Below, piece by piece: positions 8,630-16,382 of a DNA stretch of 64,000 nucleotides. Location: NCBI GenBank assembly GCA_945957395.1, contig CAMFKE010000010.1, positions 62,001 to 126,000 on the forward strand, written 5' to 3'. Source of the stretch: an uncultured Opitutia bacterium. Its GTDB lineage: Bacteria; Verrucomicrobiota; Verrucomicrobiia; Opitutales; UBA953. The notes beneath the pieces were generated by a model. It was not told where the DNA came from. It searched no databases and saw only the letters and a list, made by a program, of their open reading frames with translations. How positions within the stretch are numbered: position 1 is the stretch's first letter; the number at the start of each line of letters is the position of its first letter. Position numbers and translations under genes: made by a program.

Positions 8630-8655
8630 AAAAAAACCCGCCGGGGAGCGGCGGG
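8630..8655 (-). terminator. Rho-independent terminator after ptsH
   Basis: On the minus strand CCCGCCG / CGGCGGG forms a stem with a 5-nt loop and is followed by T7. It separates ptsH from the secreted hypothetical gene downstream. Confidence 0.85.
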
Positions 8656-8725
8656 CAACGGTTTTGGGAGAGGTCGGGGGACGCCGGGGCGGCCGGTTCC
8701 CGGACCACCCGAAGGACGGGCGCGA

Positions 8726-9010
8726 TCAGGCCTCGTCGAACTTGCGGGCGAAGAGCGCCTCCATGTCCGTGAGCATCTGCTCGGCGCCGGGGCCGGTCAC
8801 GACGAACTTGAGCTTAGCGCCGTTGCCGGCGGCCAGCATCATGAGGCCCATGATGGACTTGCCGTTCACCGACTCGTCGTCCTTCTCGACCTGCAGGTCG
8901 GCCTCGGCGAACTTGTTCGCGATGCGCACGATCATGGCCGCCGGACGGGCGTGGATACCCATCTTGTTCTGGACGGTGAGGATGCGCGACAGCGGGGCGG
9001 AGTTTTCCAT
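8726..9010 (-). CDS. ptsH: HPr-family phosphocarrier protein
   Basis: A 94-residue HPr protein. The phosphorylatable His20 is in MGIHARPAAMIV, and the regulatory serine site is KSIMGLMML with Ser52 and the conserved Met-Gly-Leu. Both sites look intact, so it could act in a PTS relay or as an Hpr kinase target. No PTS permease or enzyme I lies nearby, which is common for the regulatory HPr of sugar-poor lineages. The gene has its own terminator (8630-8655) and diverges from pdhA across a 263-base region that contains an AT-rich patch near 9090-9110. Confidence 0.93.
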   Translation of the reverse strand: MENSAPLSRILTVQNKMGIHARPAAMIVRIANKFAEADLQVEKDDESVNGKSIMGLMMLAAGNGAKLKFVVTGPGAEQMLTDMEALFARKFDEA

Positions 9011-9273
9011 GGGACTAGGGCGTGTCGGCCGGGTGTCGGCCTGTCCTAAGGTTATTTCCCCTCGCCGCCCGGTCGGTCAAGGGTTTTCACATTGTTAAAA
9101 CAAAACCGGCGGATCGCCGCGCTCGTCAGCGGGGGCGCCTCGGTCAAAAACCGGACGCAGTCTTGTCACCGCTTCCATTCGGTGCCCATCTCTGTCGCTC
9201 TTTTGTCACGCCCGGCGACCCGCGCGCCCCCTCGACACCTTTTCTAAAGAAACCTCAACCGACCCATCCGACC

Positions 9274-10392
9274 GTGAGCAAACTCCCTCTCGCCCATCCC
9301 GAGGCGATCCGCATCGAGTCCCTTTCCAAGGAAGACTTCTCGAAGCACCCGATCAACGCCCGCCTGACCGCCGAGGAGAAAATCCACCTCTTCCGCCAGA
9401 TGGTTCGCATCCGCCACTTCGAGCAGCGCTCCATCCGCGTCTACCAGCAGGGCAAGATCGGCGGCTTCCTCCACCTCTATGTCGGCCAGGAGGCCGTCGC
9501 CACCGGCATCATCTCCCTCATGGGCCCGGACGACCACATCGTGGGCGGCTACCGCGACCACGGCTACGCCCTGCTCGTGGGCATGGGCATGAACGAGTGC
9601 ATGGCCGAACTCACCGGCAAGGTGACTGGTTGCTCCAAGGGCAAGGGCGGCTCCATGCACTACTTCGCCCCCGACAAGAACTACTGGGGCGGCCACGGCA
9701 TCGTCGGCGGCCAGGCCCCCCTGGGCACCGGCGTCGCCTACGCCATGAAGTACCAGGGCAAGAAGGGCTCCTGTTTCACCCACATGGGCGACGGCACCGT
9801 CAACCAGGGCGCCGTGCACGAGGCCTACAACCTCGCCGCCCTCTGGGACCTGCCCTGCATCTTCGTCATCGAGAACAACGGCTACTCCATGGGCACCTCC
9901 CAGGCCCGCTCCTCCGCCCACCCGGGCTGCCTCGCCCAGCGCGCCGAAGGCTACAACATGGCCTGGGACGTGGTCGACGGCCACGACCTCTACGCCGTGC
10001 GAGCCGCCGCCTACGAGGCGCTCAAGCGCGCCCACGACGAATCCAAGCCGACCATCCTGGAAATCTTCACCTACCGCTACTTCGGCCACTCCATGTCCGA
10101 CCCGGACAAGACCTACCGCGACAAGGAAGAGGTGAAGGAGTACCGCGAAAAGAAGGACCCCATCATCCTTTGGGAAAAGCGCCTGAAGGACGAGGGCGTG
10201 CTCACCGACGAGCTCGTCGAGAAGATCCACGCCGAAGCCATGGCCGAGGCCGACGAGGCCGCCAAGTTCGCCGACGCCTCGCCCTTCCCGCCCGAGTCCG
10301 ACATCTTCACCGACATCTACTGGGAAGAGGACAACCGCTCCGAGAAGACCAATTCGCAGGGCACCATCATCTTCGGCCGGGATGATGCGTGA
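9274..10392 (+). CDS. pdhA: Pyruvate dehydrogenase E1 component, alpha subunit
   Basis: A 372-residue thiamine-diphosphate subunit of the pyruvate dehydrogenase complex. It shows FHLYVGQEAVATG-type text near residue 66, YRDHGYAL, SKGKGGSMHYF, and the ThDP-binding GDG...N motif in HMGDGTVNQGA with IENNGYSMGT. The start is a GTG (VSKLPLAHPEAI); a longer frame upstream to 9022 lacks family similarity and is mostly intergenic. pdhB follows, separated by a 123-base gap filled by a heptad array. Genes for E2 and E3 are not in the window, so a branched-chain 2-oxoacid dehydrogenase is a weaker alternative. No Shine-Dalgarno sequence precedes the GTG. Confidence 0.9.
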   Translation: MSKLPLAHPEAIRIESLSKEDFSKHPINARLTAEEKIHLFRQMVRIRHFEQRSIRVYQQGKIGGFLHLYVGQEAVATGIISLMGPDDHIVGGYRDHGYALLVGMGMNECMAELTGKVTGCSKGKGGSMHYFAPDKNYWGGHGIVGGQAPLGTGVAYAMKYQGKKGSCFTHMGDGTVNQGAVHEAYNLAALWDLPCIFVIENNGYSMGTSQARSSAHPGCLAQRAEGYNMAWDVVDGHDLYAVRAAAYEALKRAHDESKPTILEIFTYRYFGHSMSDPDKTYRDKEEVKEYREKKDPIILWEKRLKDEGVLTDELVEKIHAEAMAEADEAAKFADASPFPPESDIFTDIYWEEDNRSEKTNSQGTIIFGRDDA

Positions 10393-10400
10393 CCACACCG

Positions 10401-10505
10401 GGTTTCCGGTGTTCGGTTTTCAGTTTTCAGCATCCGGAATGCGGATGCCGATTTCGAAAACCCGGCCTGAAGCCCCACTGAAAACAGAAAACTGAAAACA
10501 GAAAA
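10401..10505. repeat. Inverted heptad array between pdhA and pdhB
   Basis: Seven-base units run almost without break: GGTTTCC GGTGTTC / GGTTTTC AGTTTTC / AGCATCC GGAATGC / GGATGCC GATTTCG on the left, and CTGAAAA CAGAAAA / CTGAAAA CAGAAAA at 10478-10505 on the right. The right arm is the reverse complement type of the left. It ends 10 bases before the pdhB ATG. Confidence 0.85.
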
Positions 10506-10515
10506 CTTTCCTGCC

Positions 10516-11502
10516 ATGGCTGTCATGTCCTACCGCGAGGCACTCCGCCTCGCCTTCCGCGAAGAAATGCGCCGCGACCCCAATGTCGTCCTCATGGGCG
10601 AAGAGGTCGCCCACTTCAACGGCGCCTACAAGGTGACCGAGGGCCTCCTCGCCGAGTTCGGCGAGAAGCGCGTCGTCGACACCCCCATCTCCGAAGCCGG
10701 CTTCATCGGCCTGGGCATCGGCGCCTCCATGCTCGGCATCCGCCCCGTCATGGAACTCATGTTCTGGTCCTTCTCCTATGTGGCGTTCGACCAAATCATG
10801 AACAACGCCGCCAACATCCGCTACATGTCCGGCGGCAAGATCAGCTGCCCCATCGTCATCCGCGGTCCCGCCAACGGCGGCACCAACGTGGGCGCCACCC
10901 ACTCGCACACGCCCGAGGCCATCCTCGCCGCCCACCCCGGCATCAAGGTCGTCTGCCCCGCCACCCCCGCCGACGCCAAGGGCCTCATGAAGGCCGCCAT
11001 CCGTGACAACGACCCGGTCTATGTCATGGAAAACACCATCCTGTACAACGACCGCGGCGAGGTGCCCGAGGATCCCGATTTCGTGATCCCGCTGGGCAAG
11101 GCCGACATCAAGCGCGCCGGCAAGGACCTCACCATCGTGGCGCACGGCCGCATGGTCATCATGGCCCTCAAGGCCGCCGAAAAGCTCAAGGCCGAGCACG
11201 GCGTGGAGGCCGAGGTCGTCGACCTGCGCTCCATCCGCCCGCTCGACGAGGAGACCATCCTCGCCTCGGTGAAGAAGACCAACCGCGTGCTGCTCGTGGA
11301 GGAGAACAAGCCCTTCTGCGGCGTCGACGCCCAGGTCGCCTACCTCATCCAGCGCAAGGCCTTCGACTACCTCGACGCCCCCGTGCACCGCGTGTCCTCC
11401 TTCGACGCCCCGCAGATCTACTGCAAGAAGCTCGAAGACCTCCAGATCCCCAATGTCGACCGCGTCTTCGCCGAAGCGAAGAAGGTGCTCAACATCAAGT
11501 GA
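10516..11502 (+). CDS. pdhB: Pyruvate dehydrogenase E1 component, beta subunit
   Basis: The 328-residue E1 beta partner of pdhA. It carries the transketolase pyrimidine-binding domain (MGEEVAHFNGAYKVTEGL near 32, DTPISEAGFIGLGIG near 55, VIRGPANGGTNVGATHSH near 115) and the C-terminal domain with DLRSIRPLDEETI and LLVEENKPFCGVDAQVAYL. Alpha and beta subunits are separate genes as in heterotetrameric E1. The start is fixed by the family N-terminus MAVMSYREALR. A terminator lies 27 bases after the stop, so the operon ends here. Confidence 0.92.
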   Translation: MAVMSYREALRLAFREEMRRDPNVVLMGEEVAHFNGAYKVTEGLLAEFGEKRVVDTPISEAGFIGLGIGASMLGIRPVMELMFWSFSYVAFDQIMNNAANIRYMSGGKISCPIVIRGPANGGTNVGATHSHTPEAILAAHPGIKVVCPATPADAKGLMKAAIRDNDPVYVMENTILYNDRGEVPEDPDFVIPLGKADIKRAGKDLTIVAHGRMVIMALKAAEKLKAEHGVEAEVVDLRSIRPLDEETILASVKKTNRVLLVEENKPFCGVDAQVAYLIQRKAFDYLDAPVHRVSSFDAPQIYCKKLEDLQIPNVDRVFAEAKKVLNIK

Positions 11503-11528
11503 TCCCGGGAACGCTCCCCCCGAGCGAC

Positions 11529-11572
11529 AAAGCCGCCGCCACCCCCTCCGGGTGCGGCGGCTTTCCTTTTCC
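11529..11572 (+). terminator. Rho-independent terminator after pdhB
   Basis: AAAGCCGCCGC / GCGGCGGCTTT forms a stem closed by a roughly 13-nt loop and followed by TTTCCTTTT. The remaining 230 bases up to the secretion operon hold no gene and must contain that operon's promoter. Confidence 0.85.
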
Positions 11573-11804
11573 CCGCCCGCTCCAAAATCGGGTGCAACCG
11601 CCCGGCGACTCCGGCGTTACAGCGCGCACCGGCTTTGCGCATCGACTCCCCCTCAAATCCCCTGCAACACACGGGAACCCCGGGGCGCCGCCTCAGTTTA
11701 GAGCCAATTTACCCCACATCCCCCCCTTTCCCTGCCAAAACCGGACAAATCCAGGCCCCCGCTACGCTTTCCGCCACCCCCCGGTTTCGCCCGCCCCCCT
11801 CCGC

Positions 11805-12719
11805 ATGCCCACCCCGCCCACGAACCCCTCTCCCGACCCGGACGGGCCCCGTCGCGACCTCTTCTTCGCCGAGCTCCTGCCCGCACTCGACGGCGAATCC
11901 GCCGCCGACACCGAGGCGCGCGTGCGGCTCGAACTGGAAACCTCCGCGCCGCTCCCGGTCGACAAGCTCGCCTACGGCTGGGTGCGACTCGCCTCCCGCG
12001 AACCACTCTTTTACGCGGCCCCCCGCGAACGCCTCCCCGCGCACGACCCCTTCGCCGCCCCCGGCGCCGTCCTGCCCCCGCGCGACAGCGTCCTGCTCCC
12101 CGACGGCGTCTCCGAAGCCGACTTCGCCGGCGCCCAGCGCGACCTGTACGCCGACCTGCGCGCGCGCCCCGAGCTTTTCCGCCTGCGCGAACGCGCCGTC
12201 GCCGACCGGCTGCTCTCGCGCGTCACCCCCTTCCTCAAGTACGGCGCGCTCGTCGCCCTCGTGCTGCTGCTCGCCGCCGGCGCCCTGGCCGCCACCCGCG
12301 CCGTGCGCGAGGCGCGCCTCGCCGCCGAGGCCCCCGCGCTCAAGTCCGCCCGCGACCGGCTTTCGCTGCTCATGACACTGGACCGGTTCGAGTCCCCCGC
12401 GCGCAGCGTGTTCGACGCGCTCGCCCTGGTGAACCCGCACCGCCCCGAGACCGTCGCCTTCACCCGCGTCGCCTTCGCCGACAACCGCGAGCTCACCCTG
12501 GAAGGGCGCTCCACCGACGCCGCCGCGGTCAACCGCATGGCGGACGCCCTGCGCGCCGGCGGCCTCTTCGCCTCCGCCGACATCCAGAAGCTGGAGGCCT
12601 CCGGAGGTCGCACCACCTTCCGCCTGCGCCTCATCCACTCCCACTGGCCCAAGTTCGCCGACGCCCCGACCGAAGTCGCCCCCGCTCCGGCCGCACCCGC
12701 CCCCACGCCCGCGTCATGA
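11805..12719 (+). CDS. PilN/GspL-like inner-membrane assembly protein
   Basis: A 304-residue protein opening the type II secretion operon. Residues 1-145 are cytoplasmic and short for a GspL (whose ASKHA domain is about 230 residues); ETSAPLPVDKLAYGWV resembles a piece of the PilM/GspL fold. One transmembrane helix (YGALVALVLLLAAGALAA, about 146-165) is followed by a periplasmic PilN-like domain with HRPETVAFTRVAF and LEGRSTDAAAVNRMADALR. The C-terminus is an Ala-Pro tail. The role is inferred from this topology and position: it would link the cytoplasmic ATPase GspE to the periplasmic parts. It overlaps the next gene by 4 bases (ATGA), so translation is probably coupled. Confidence 0.7.
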   Translation: MPTPPTNPSPDPDGPRRDLFFAELLPALDGESAADTEARVRLELETSAPLPVDKLAYGWVRLASREPLFYAAPRERLPAHDPFAAPGAVLPPRDSVLLPDGVSEADFAGAQRDLYADLRARPELFRLRERAVADRLLSRVTPFLKYGALVALVLLLAAGALAATRAVREARLAAEAPALKSARDRLSLLMTLDRFESPARSVFDALALVNPHRPETVAFTRVAFADNRELTLEGRSTDAAAVNRMADALRAGGLFASADIQKLEASGGRTTFRLRLIHSHWPKFADAPTEVAPAPAAPAPTPAS

Positions 12720-13297
12720 AACGCCTACCCGCCCCCCTGACCCGGCTGACCGGCTCGCTCTCCGGCCGCATCCGCTCCGCCACCCCCCGCGAGCGAACCC
12801 TGCTCGCCGCGCTCTCCGCCGTGGCCGTGCTGCTGCTGCTCTCCGCAGGCATCCGCCTCACCCGCTCCGAACTCGCCCTGCGCCGCGAGCTCGCCGAGCG
12901 CGTCGAATCCGGCGAACGCATCCTGGCCTCCGCCTCCGCCACCGAGCCGGCGCTCAACGAGAAGACCGCGCGCCTCGCCGCCAAGCGCCGCACCGCCTCC
13001 GACATGCTCGCCGCCATCGACTCGCTCGCCCGCGAAAGCGGCCTCAACGCCGAGGCCGCCAACCCGCGCCCCGAGCGCGCCGGCAAGCTCACCATCCACC
13101 GCGTGCGCCTCAGCCTGCGCGCCCCCTCCCTTCAGAAGCTCATGGACTTCGACGACCGCCTGCGCCTGCGCGGCGACGGCCTCGTGGTCGAGCGCGTCAC
13201 CGTCGAATCGCGCACCAACGGCGTGGAACTCTCCGCCGTCTACGAGATCGCCTCCTGCCAGGCTTCAGAAGCCGAGGAAACCAAACCCAAGGCCTGA
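12716..13297 (+). CDS. GspM/PilO-like inner-membrane protein
   Basis: A 193-residue bitopic protein with a short cytoplasmic N-terminus, a transmembrane helix (LLAALSAVAVLLLLSAGI, about 29-46), a coiled-coil of about residues 50-100 and a ferredoxin-like periplasmic domain containing LRAPSLQKLMDFDDRL. This is the classic GspM/PilO topology. It overlaps the preceding gene by 4 bases, which fixes its start. It is expected to form a heterodimer with the upstream GspL-like protein in the secretion platform. Sequence conservation in this family is low, so the call rests on topology and context. Confidence 0.72.
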   Translation: MKRLPAPLTRLTGSLSGRIRSATPRERTLLAALSAVAVLLLLSAGIRLTRSELALRRELAERVESGERILASASATEPALNEKTARLAAKRRTASDMLAAIDSLARESGLNAEAANPRPERAGKLTIHRVRLSLRAPSLQKLMDFDDRLRLRGDGLVVERVTVESRTNGVELSAVYEIASCQASEAEETKPKA

Positions 13298-13358
13298 CCC
13301 CGCCCCGCCTCCGCCACCTCCCGCCCGACTCTCAACCGGCCCGCCCCACTCGCCCCCC

Positions 13359-15542
13359 ATGTCCCGCCGCTCTTTCGCCCTCAGCGCCCTCGCCGCCCTC
13401 GCCGGCGCCCCCCTCCTCCTCGCCCAGCAGGCCCCCGCCGCCCCGGCCCCCTCGCCGGCGCCCGCCGCGAACGCCCCGCGCGACACCGACGGCGTCGGCC
13501 GGCTCACCTTCGTCGACGACCTGCCCGCCCAGCTCATCGCCCTGCTGGAGAAGCTCACCGGCCGCAGCGCCCTGCGCTCCGGCGACCTGCCCGGCCCGAA
13601 GATCACCTACTCCTCCGGACGCGACCTGACCCGGCGCGAAGCCATCACCGCCATCGAGAGCCTGCTGGCCATCAACGGCATCGCCGTCATCCCCCACGGC
13701 GACGCCTTCCTCAAGATCGTCCCGGCCGCCGCCAACAAGGCCGCCAACGCCGAGGCCCCGCCCCTTTACCTCGACTCGGTCGCCGACCTGCCCCCCAGCG
13801 AGCGCTTCGTCGCCCGACTGTTCACCCTGCGCAACGCGCCCTATGTGATGTTCGACGCGGCCGTGCAGTCCATGGTCAACAAGCAGCGCGGCGGCACCGC
13901 CGTGCCCATGCCGGCCGCCAACTCCGTGCTCGTCACCGATTCGCTCGCCAACATCCAGCGCATCGAGGCCGTCCTGGCCAAGGCCGACAGCGCCAGCAAG
14001 GTCGTCTTCGTGCCGCTCAAGCACACCCGCGCCGCCGAGGTGGTCAAACAGCTCAAGGCCCTCCAGGCCTCCGGCCTCAAGACCGGCTTCGCCGGCGAGG
14101 TGGGCTTCGAGGCCGGCGACGCCGTCAACCAGGTGATGGCCGTGACCAACCCCTCCAACGAGGCGCGCATCCGCGAGATCATCGCCGGCATCGACACCGA
14201 GAACGCCCCCGTCACCCGCTCCGAGCTGCTTCCCCTTCGCCACGCCGAGGCCGCCGATGTCGTGCAGCTCGTGCAAAGCCTCGCCTCCGGCACCTCCGGC
14301 GCCATCGGCCAGAACGCCGCCAACGCCGCCAACGCCGGCCGCACCAACACGCGCTCCACGCGCGGCGCCCAGGTGAGCTCCTCGCGCACCACCTCCTCCA
14401 ACGGCCAGGTCTACATTTCCCAAAACTACAACTACGACCCGTCCAAGAAGGGCGCCACCGACGACGACGCCTCCTTCAGCCCCTACTTCACCGCCGTCGC
14501 CGACACGCGCTCCAACGCCCTCGTCGTCTACGGCACCGACCGCGACCTGCGCCAGGTCAAGGACCTCATCGCCAAGGCCGATGTGCAGTTGCCCCAGGTG
14601 CGCCTCGAGGTCGTCATCGTCGAGGTCACCCTCGGCGCAGGCCAGGCCTCCGGCTTCGAGACCCTCGGGCTGGGCCTCTACACCGGCACGCAGGGCGTGC
14701 CCGACGGGCGCCACAACGGCGACTACAACTTCAACGCCGCCATGCCGGGCCTGCCCAACCAGGCCGGCTCGGGCAAGCCGCCCTTCTCCCTCACCGGCTC
14801 CCTCAAGGACTTCTCCTTGGAGATGATCTTCAACAAGTCCCGCGAGGACGCCCGCGTGAAGCTGCTCTCCTCCCCGGTCATCGTCACCTCGCACAACAAG
14901 CCCGCCCTCATCAAGGTCGGCCAGCGCCAGCCCATCATCACCGGCACCACCAACTCGACCGTCACCGCCGGCACCACCACCTCCCAGATCGACTACCAGG
15001 ACATCGGCCTGCAGGTGGACATCACGCCGCGCATCGGCGCCAACGGGGTGGTCGAGATGAATGTGCGCCAGAAGAACGAGAGCATCATCGGCAACACCAC
15101 CATCGACGGCAACCAGCAGCCCATCATCGGCAACCGCGAGGCCGAATCCTACCTCACCGCCGCCAGCGGCGAGACCGTCGTGCTCGCCGGCCTCCAGTCG
15201 TTCAACGAGACCAAGACGAAGGGCAAGGTGTGGCTGCTCGGCGACATCCCCTGGCTGGGCGAGTGGCTCTTCCACCCCGAGACCTCGCTCATGCAGAAGA
15301 CCGAGCTCATCGTCTTCCTCAAGCCCCAGGTGCTCAACCCCGCCGACACCGTGCCCGCCTCCGACACGCCCGGCCTGCGCCCCGGCTCGCTCACCAAGGA
15401 CTCCGCCCTGGGCCGCATCAACTCCGGCTCCTTCTCCGAAGTCACCGCCCCGGGCACCGTCTTCGAAAAGGAGGAGGCCGAGCGCAAGGCCGCCGCCGGC
15501 AAGAAGCCCGAGAAGACCGAGCTGCGCGGCATGCACGACTGA
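13359..15542 (+). CDS. gspD: Type II secretion system secretin
   Basis: A 727-residue outer-membrane secretin with a signal peptide (MSRRSFALSALAALAGAPLL), N0/N1-N3 periplasmic repeats (SGDLPGPKITYSS, then VVFVPLKHTRAAEVVKQL and LLPLRHAEAADVVQLV) and the C-terminal secretin core (VRLEVVIVEVTLG, SPVIVTSHNKPALIKVGQ, DIGLQVDITPRIG, GETVVLAGLQ, PWLGEWLFHPETS). The N3 linker is unusually rich in Ala, Asn, Ser and Thr (about 305-350). It forms the pore through which folded proteins leave the periplasm. No pilotin gene is obvious. GspE, F and pseudopilins follow on the same strand. Unlike its neighbours it starts 61 bases after the previous stop, without overlap. Confidence 0.93.
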   Translation: MSRRSFALSALAALAGAPLLLAQQAPAAPAPSPAPAANAPRDTDGVGRLTFVDDLPAQLIALLEKLTGRSALRSGDLPGPKITYSSGRDLTRREAITAIESLLAINGIAVIPHGDAFLKIVPAAANKAANAEAPPLYLDSVADLPPSERFVARLFTLRNAPYVMFDAAVQSMVNKQRGGTAVPMPAANSVLVTDSLANIQRIEAVLAKADSASKVVFVPLKHTRAAEVVKQLKALQASGLKTGFAGEVGFEAGDAVNQVMAVTNPSNEARIREIIAGIDTENAPVTRSELLPLRHAEAADVVQLVQSLASGTSGAIGQNAANAANAGRTNTRSTRGAQVSSSRTTSSNGQVYISQNYNYDPSKKGATDDDASFSPYFTAVADTRSNALVVYGTDRDLRQVKDLIAKADVQLPQVRLEVVIVEVTLGAGQASGFETLGLGLYTGTQGVPDGRHNGDYNFNAAMPGLPNQAGSGKPPFSLTGSLKDFSLEMIFNKSREDARVKLLSSPVIVTSHNKPALIKVGQRQPIITGTTNSTVTAGTTTSQIDYQDIGLQVDITPRIGANGVVEMNVRQKNESIIGNTTIDGNQQPIIGNREAESYLTAASGETVVLAGLQSFNETKTKGKVWLLGDIPWLGEWLFHPETSLMQKTELIVFLKPQVLNPADTVPASDTPGLRPGSLTKDSALGRINSGSFSEVTAPGTVFEKEEAERKAAAGKKPEKTELRGMHD

Positions 15543-15584
15543 TCCGCAGGCCTAAGAACGAAGCACCGCACCACACGCGCCACC

Positions 15585-16367
15585 ATGCCCCCTCGCCCCC
15601 ACTCCGTTCCGCGTTGCGCGTTCCGACTTCCGCGTCTCCTCGCCGCACTGTCATTGGCCGGCGGATGCGCCTTCGCCGCCGATGCGACGCCCCCGGCGGC
15701 ACCCGCCACGGTCGAGTACCGCCGCGCCTCCCTCGCCGAACGCCCTCCCTTCGCCAAGGCCGAGCGCGGCGCCGTCAAACCCTCCTCCGGCGGCCCCCTC
15801 GACCTGCGCGGATTCTTCGGCTCCGGCGACAGCCTCGAGGTCAGCCTCTCCCGCCCCGACGGCAAGGAATCCGCCTGGTGCAAGGTCGGCGACAAATCCG
15901 CCAAGTGGGTCGTCGACGCCGCCGACCCCGACGCCGGCACCGCCACCGTCCACTTCGACGGCATGCTCCTCCAGCTCAAGCTCGCCCGCCCCGAGCCGCC
16001 CTCCTTCACCGTCACCCCGGCCGCCGACACCGAGAAGCCCGCCAAGGCCGACCGCCCTGCCTCGCGCCGGCTCAGCGAGGCCGGACGCACCGCCATGCGC
16101 GCCGCCATGCGCGAGGGCTTCGAGCGCGCCCGCAAGGAGCACCCCGAATACTTCGACGGCACCAAGCTCACCCCGGAGCAATCCAAGGAGCGCGACGACT
16201 ACATCCGCGCCGGCATGGCCCGCGTGCGCGAATCCGTCGCCAAGGTCTCCCCGGAGGACGCCGCCCAGATTGAAAACATGCCCATGCCGGGCATGCGCCC
16301 CCGTCGCAGCGCCTCCAACACGCCGCCCTCCGACACCCCGGAGAGCGACGACACCATCACCCACTGA
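15585..16367 (+). CDS. Exported protein of the secretion operon, possibly GspC/PilP-like
   Basis: A 260-residue exported protein between gspD and gspE. The N-terminus (PRLLAALSLAGGCAFAADA) is a signal peptide, possibly with a lipobox-like LAGGC. Residues 65-130 contain LDLRGFFGSGDSLEVSLS and a KWVVDAADPDAGTATVHFDG segment that recalls the homology region of GspC/PulC (functional-motif and self-referring beta fold). The C-terminal half is helical, Arg/Glu-rich and ends in a disordered tail. I do not recognise a named family, so its role as the GspC-type link between secretin and platform is inference. Its first 17 codons cover a heptad array (15601-15635), and no alternative start occurs before the signal peptide core. 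Confidence 0.55.
   Translation: MPPRPHSVPRCAFRLPRLLAALSLAGGCAFAADATPPAAPATVEYRRASLAERPPFAKAERGAVKPSSGGPLDLRGFFGSGDSLEVSLSRPDGKESAWCKVGDKSAKWVVDAADPDAGTATVHFDGMLLQLKLARPEPPSFTVTPAADTEKPAKADRPASRRLSEAGRTAMRAAMREGFERARKEHPEYFDGTKLTPEQSKERDDYIRAGMARVRESVAKVSPEDAAQIENMPMPGMRPRRSASNTPPSDTPESDDTITH
15601..15635. repeat. Heptad array inside the 5' end of the gspC-like gene
   Basis: Five uninterrupted 7-mers, ACTCCGT TCCGCGT / TGCGCGT TCCGACT / TCCGCGT, follow the ATG at 15585. A left arm may exist at 15554-15581 but is badly degenerate. The array is translated as part of the leader. Confidence 0.6.
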
Positions 16368-16382
16368 TCAGGACCGCCCGCC

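Noticed and set aside
13332-15536. Long minus-strand frame opposite gspD
   Set aside because: Shadow of the secretin gene, low complexity.
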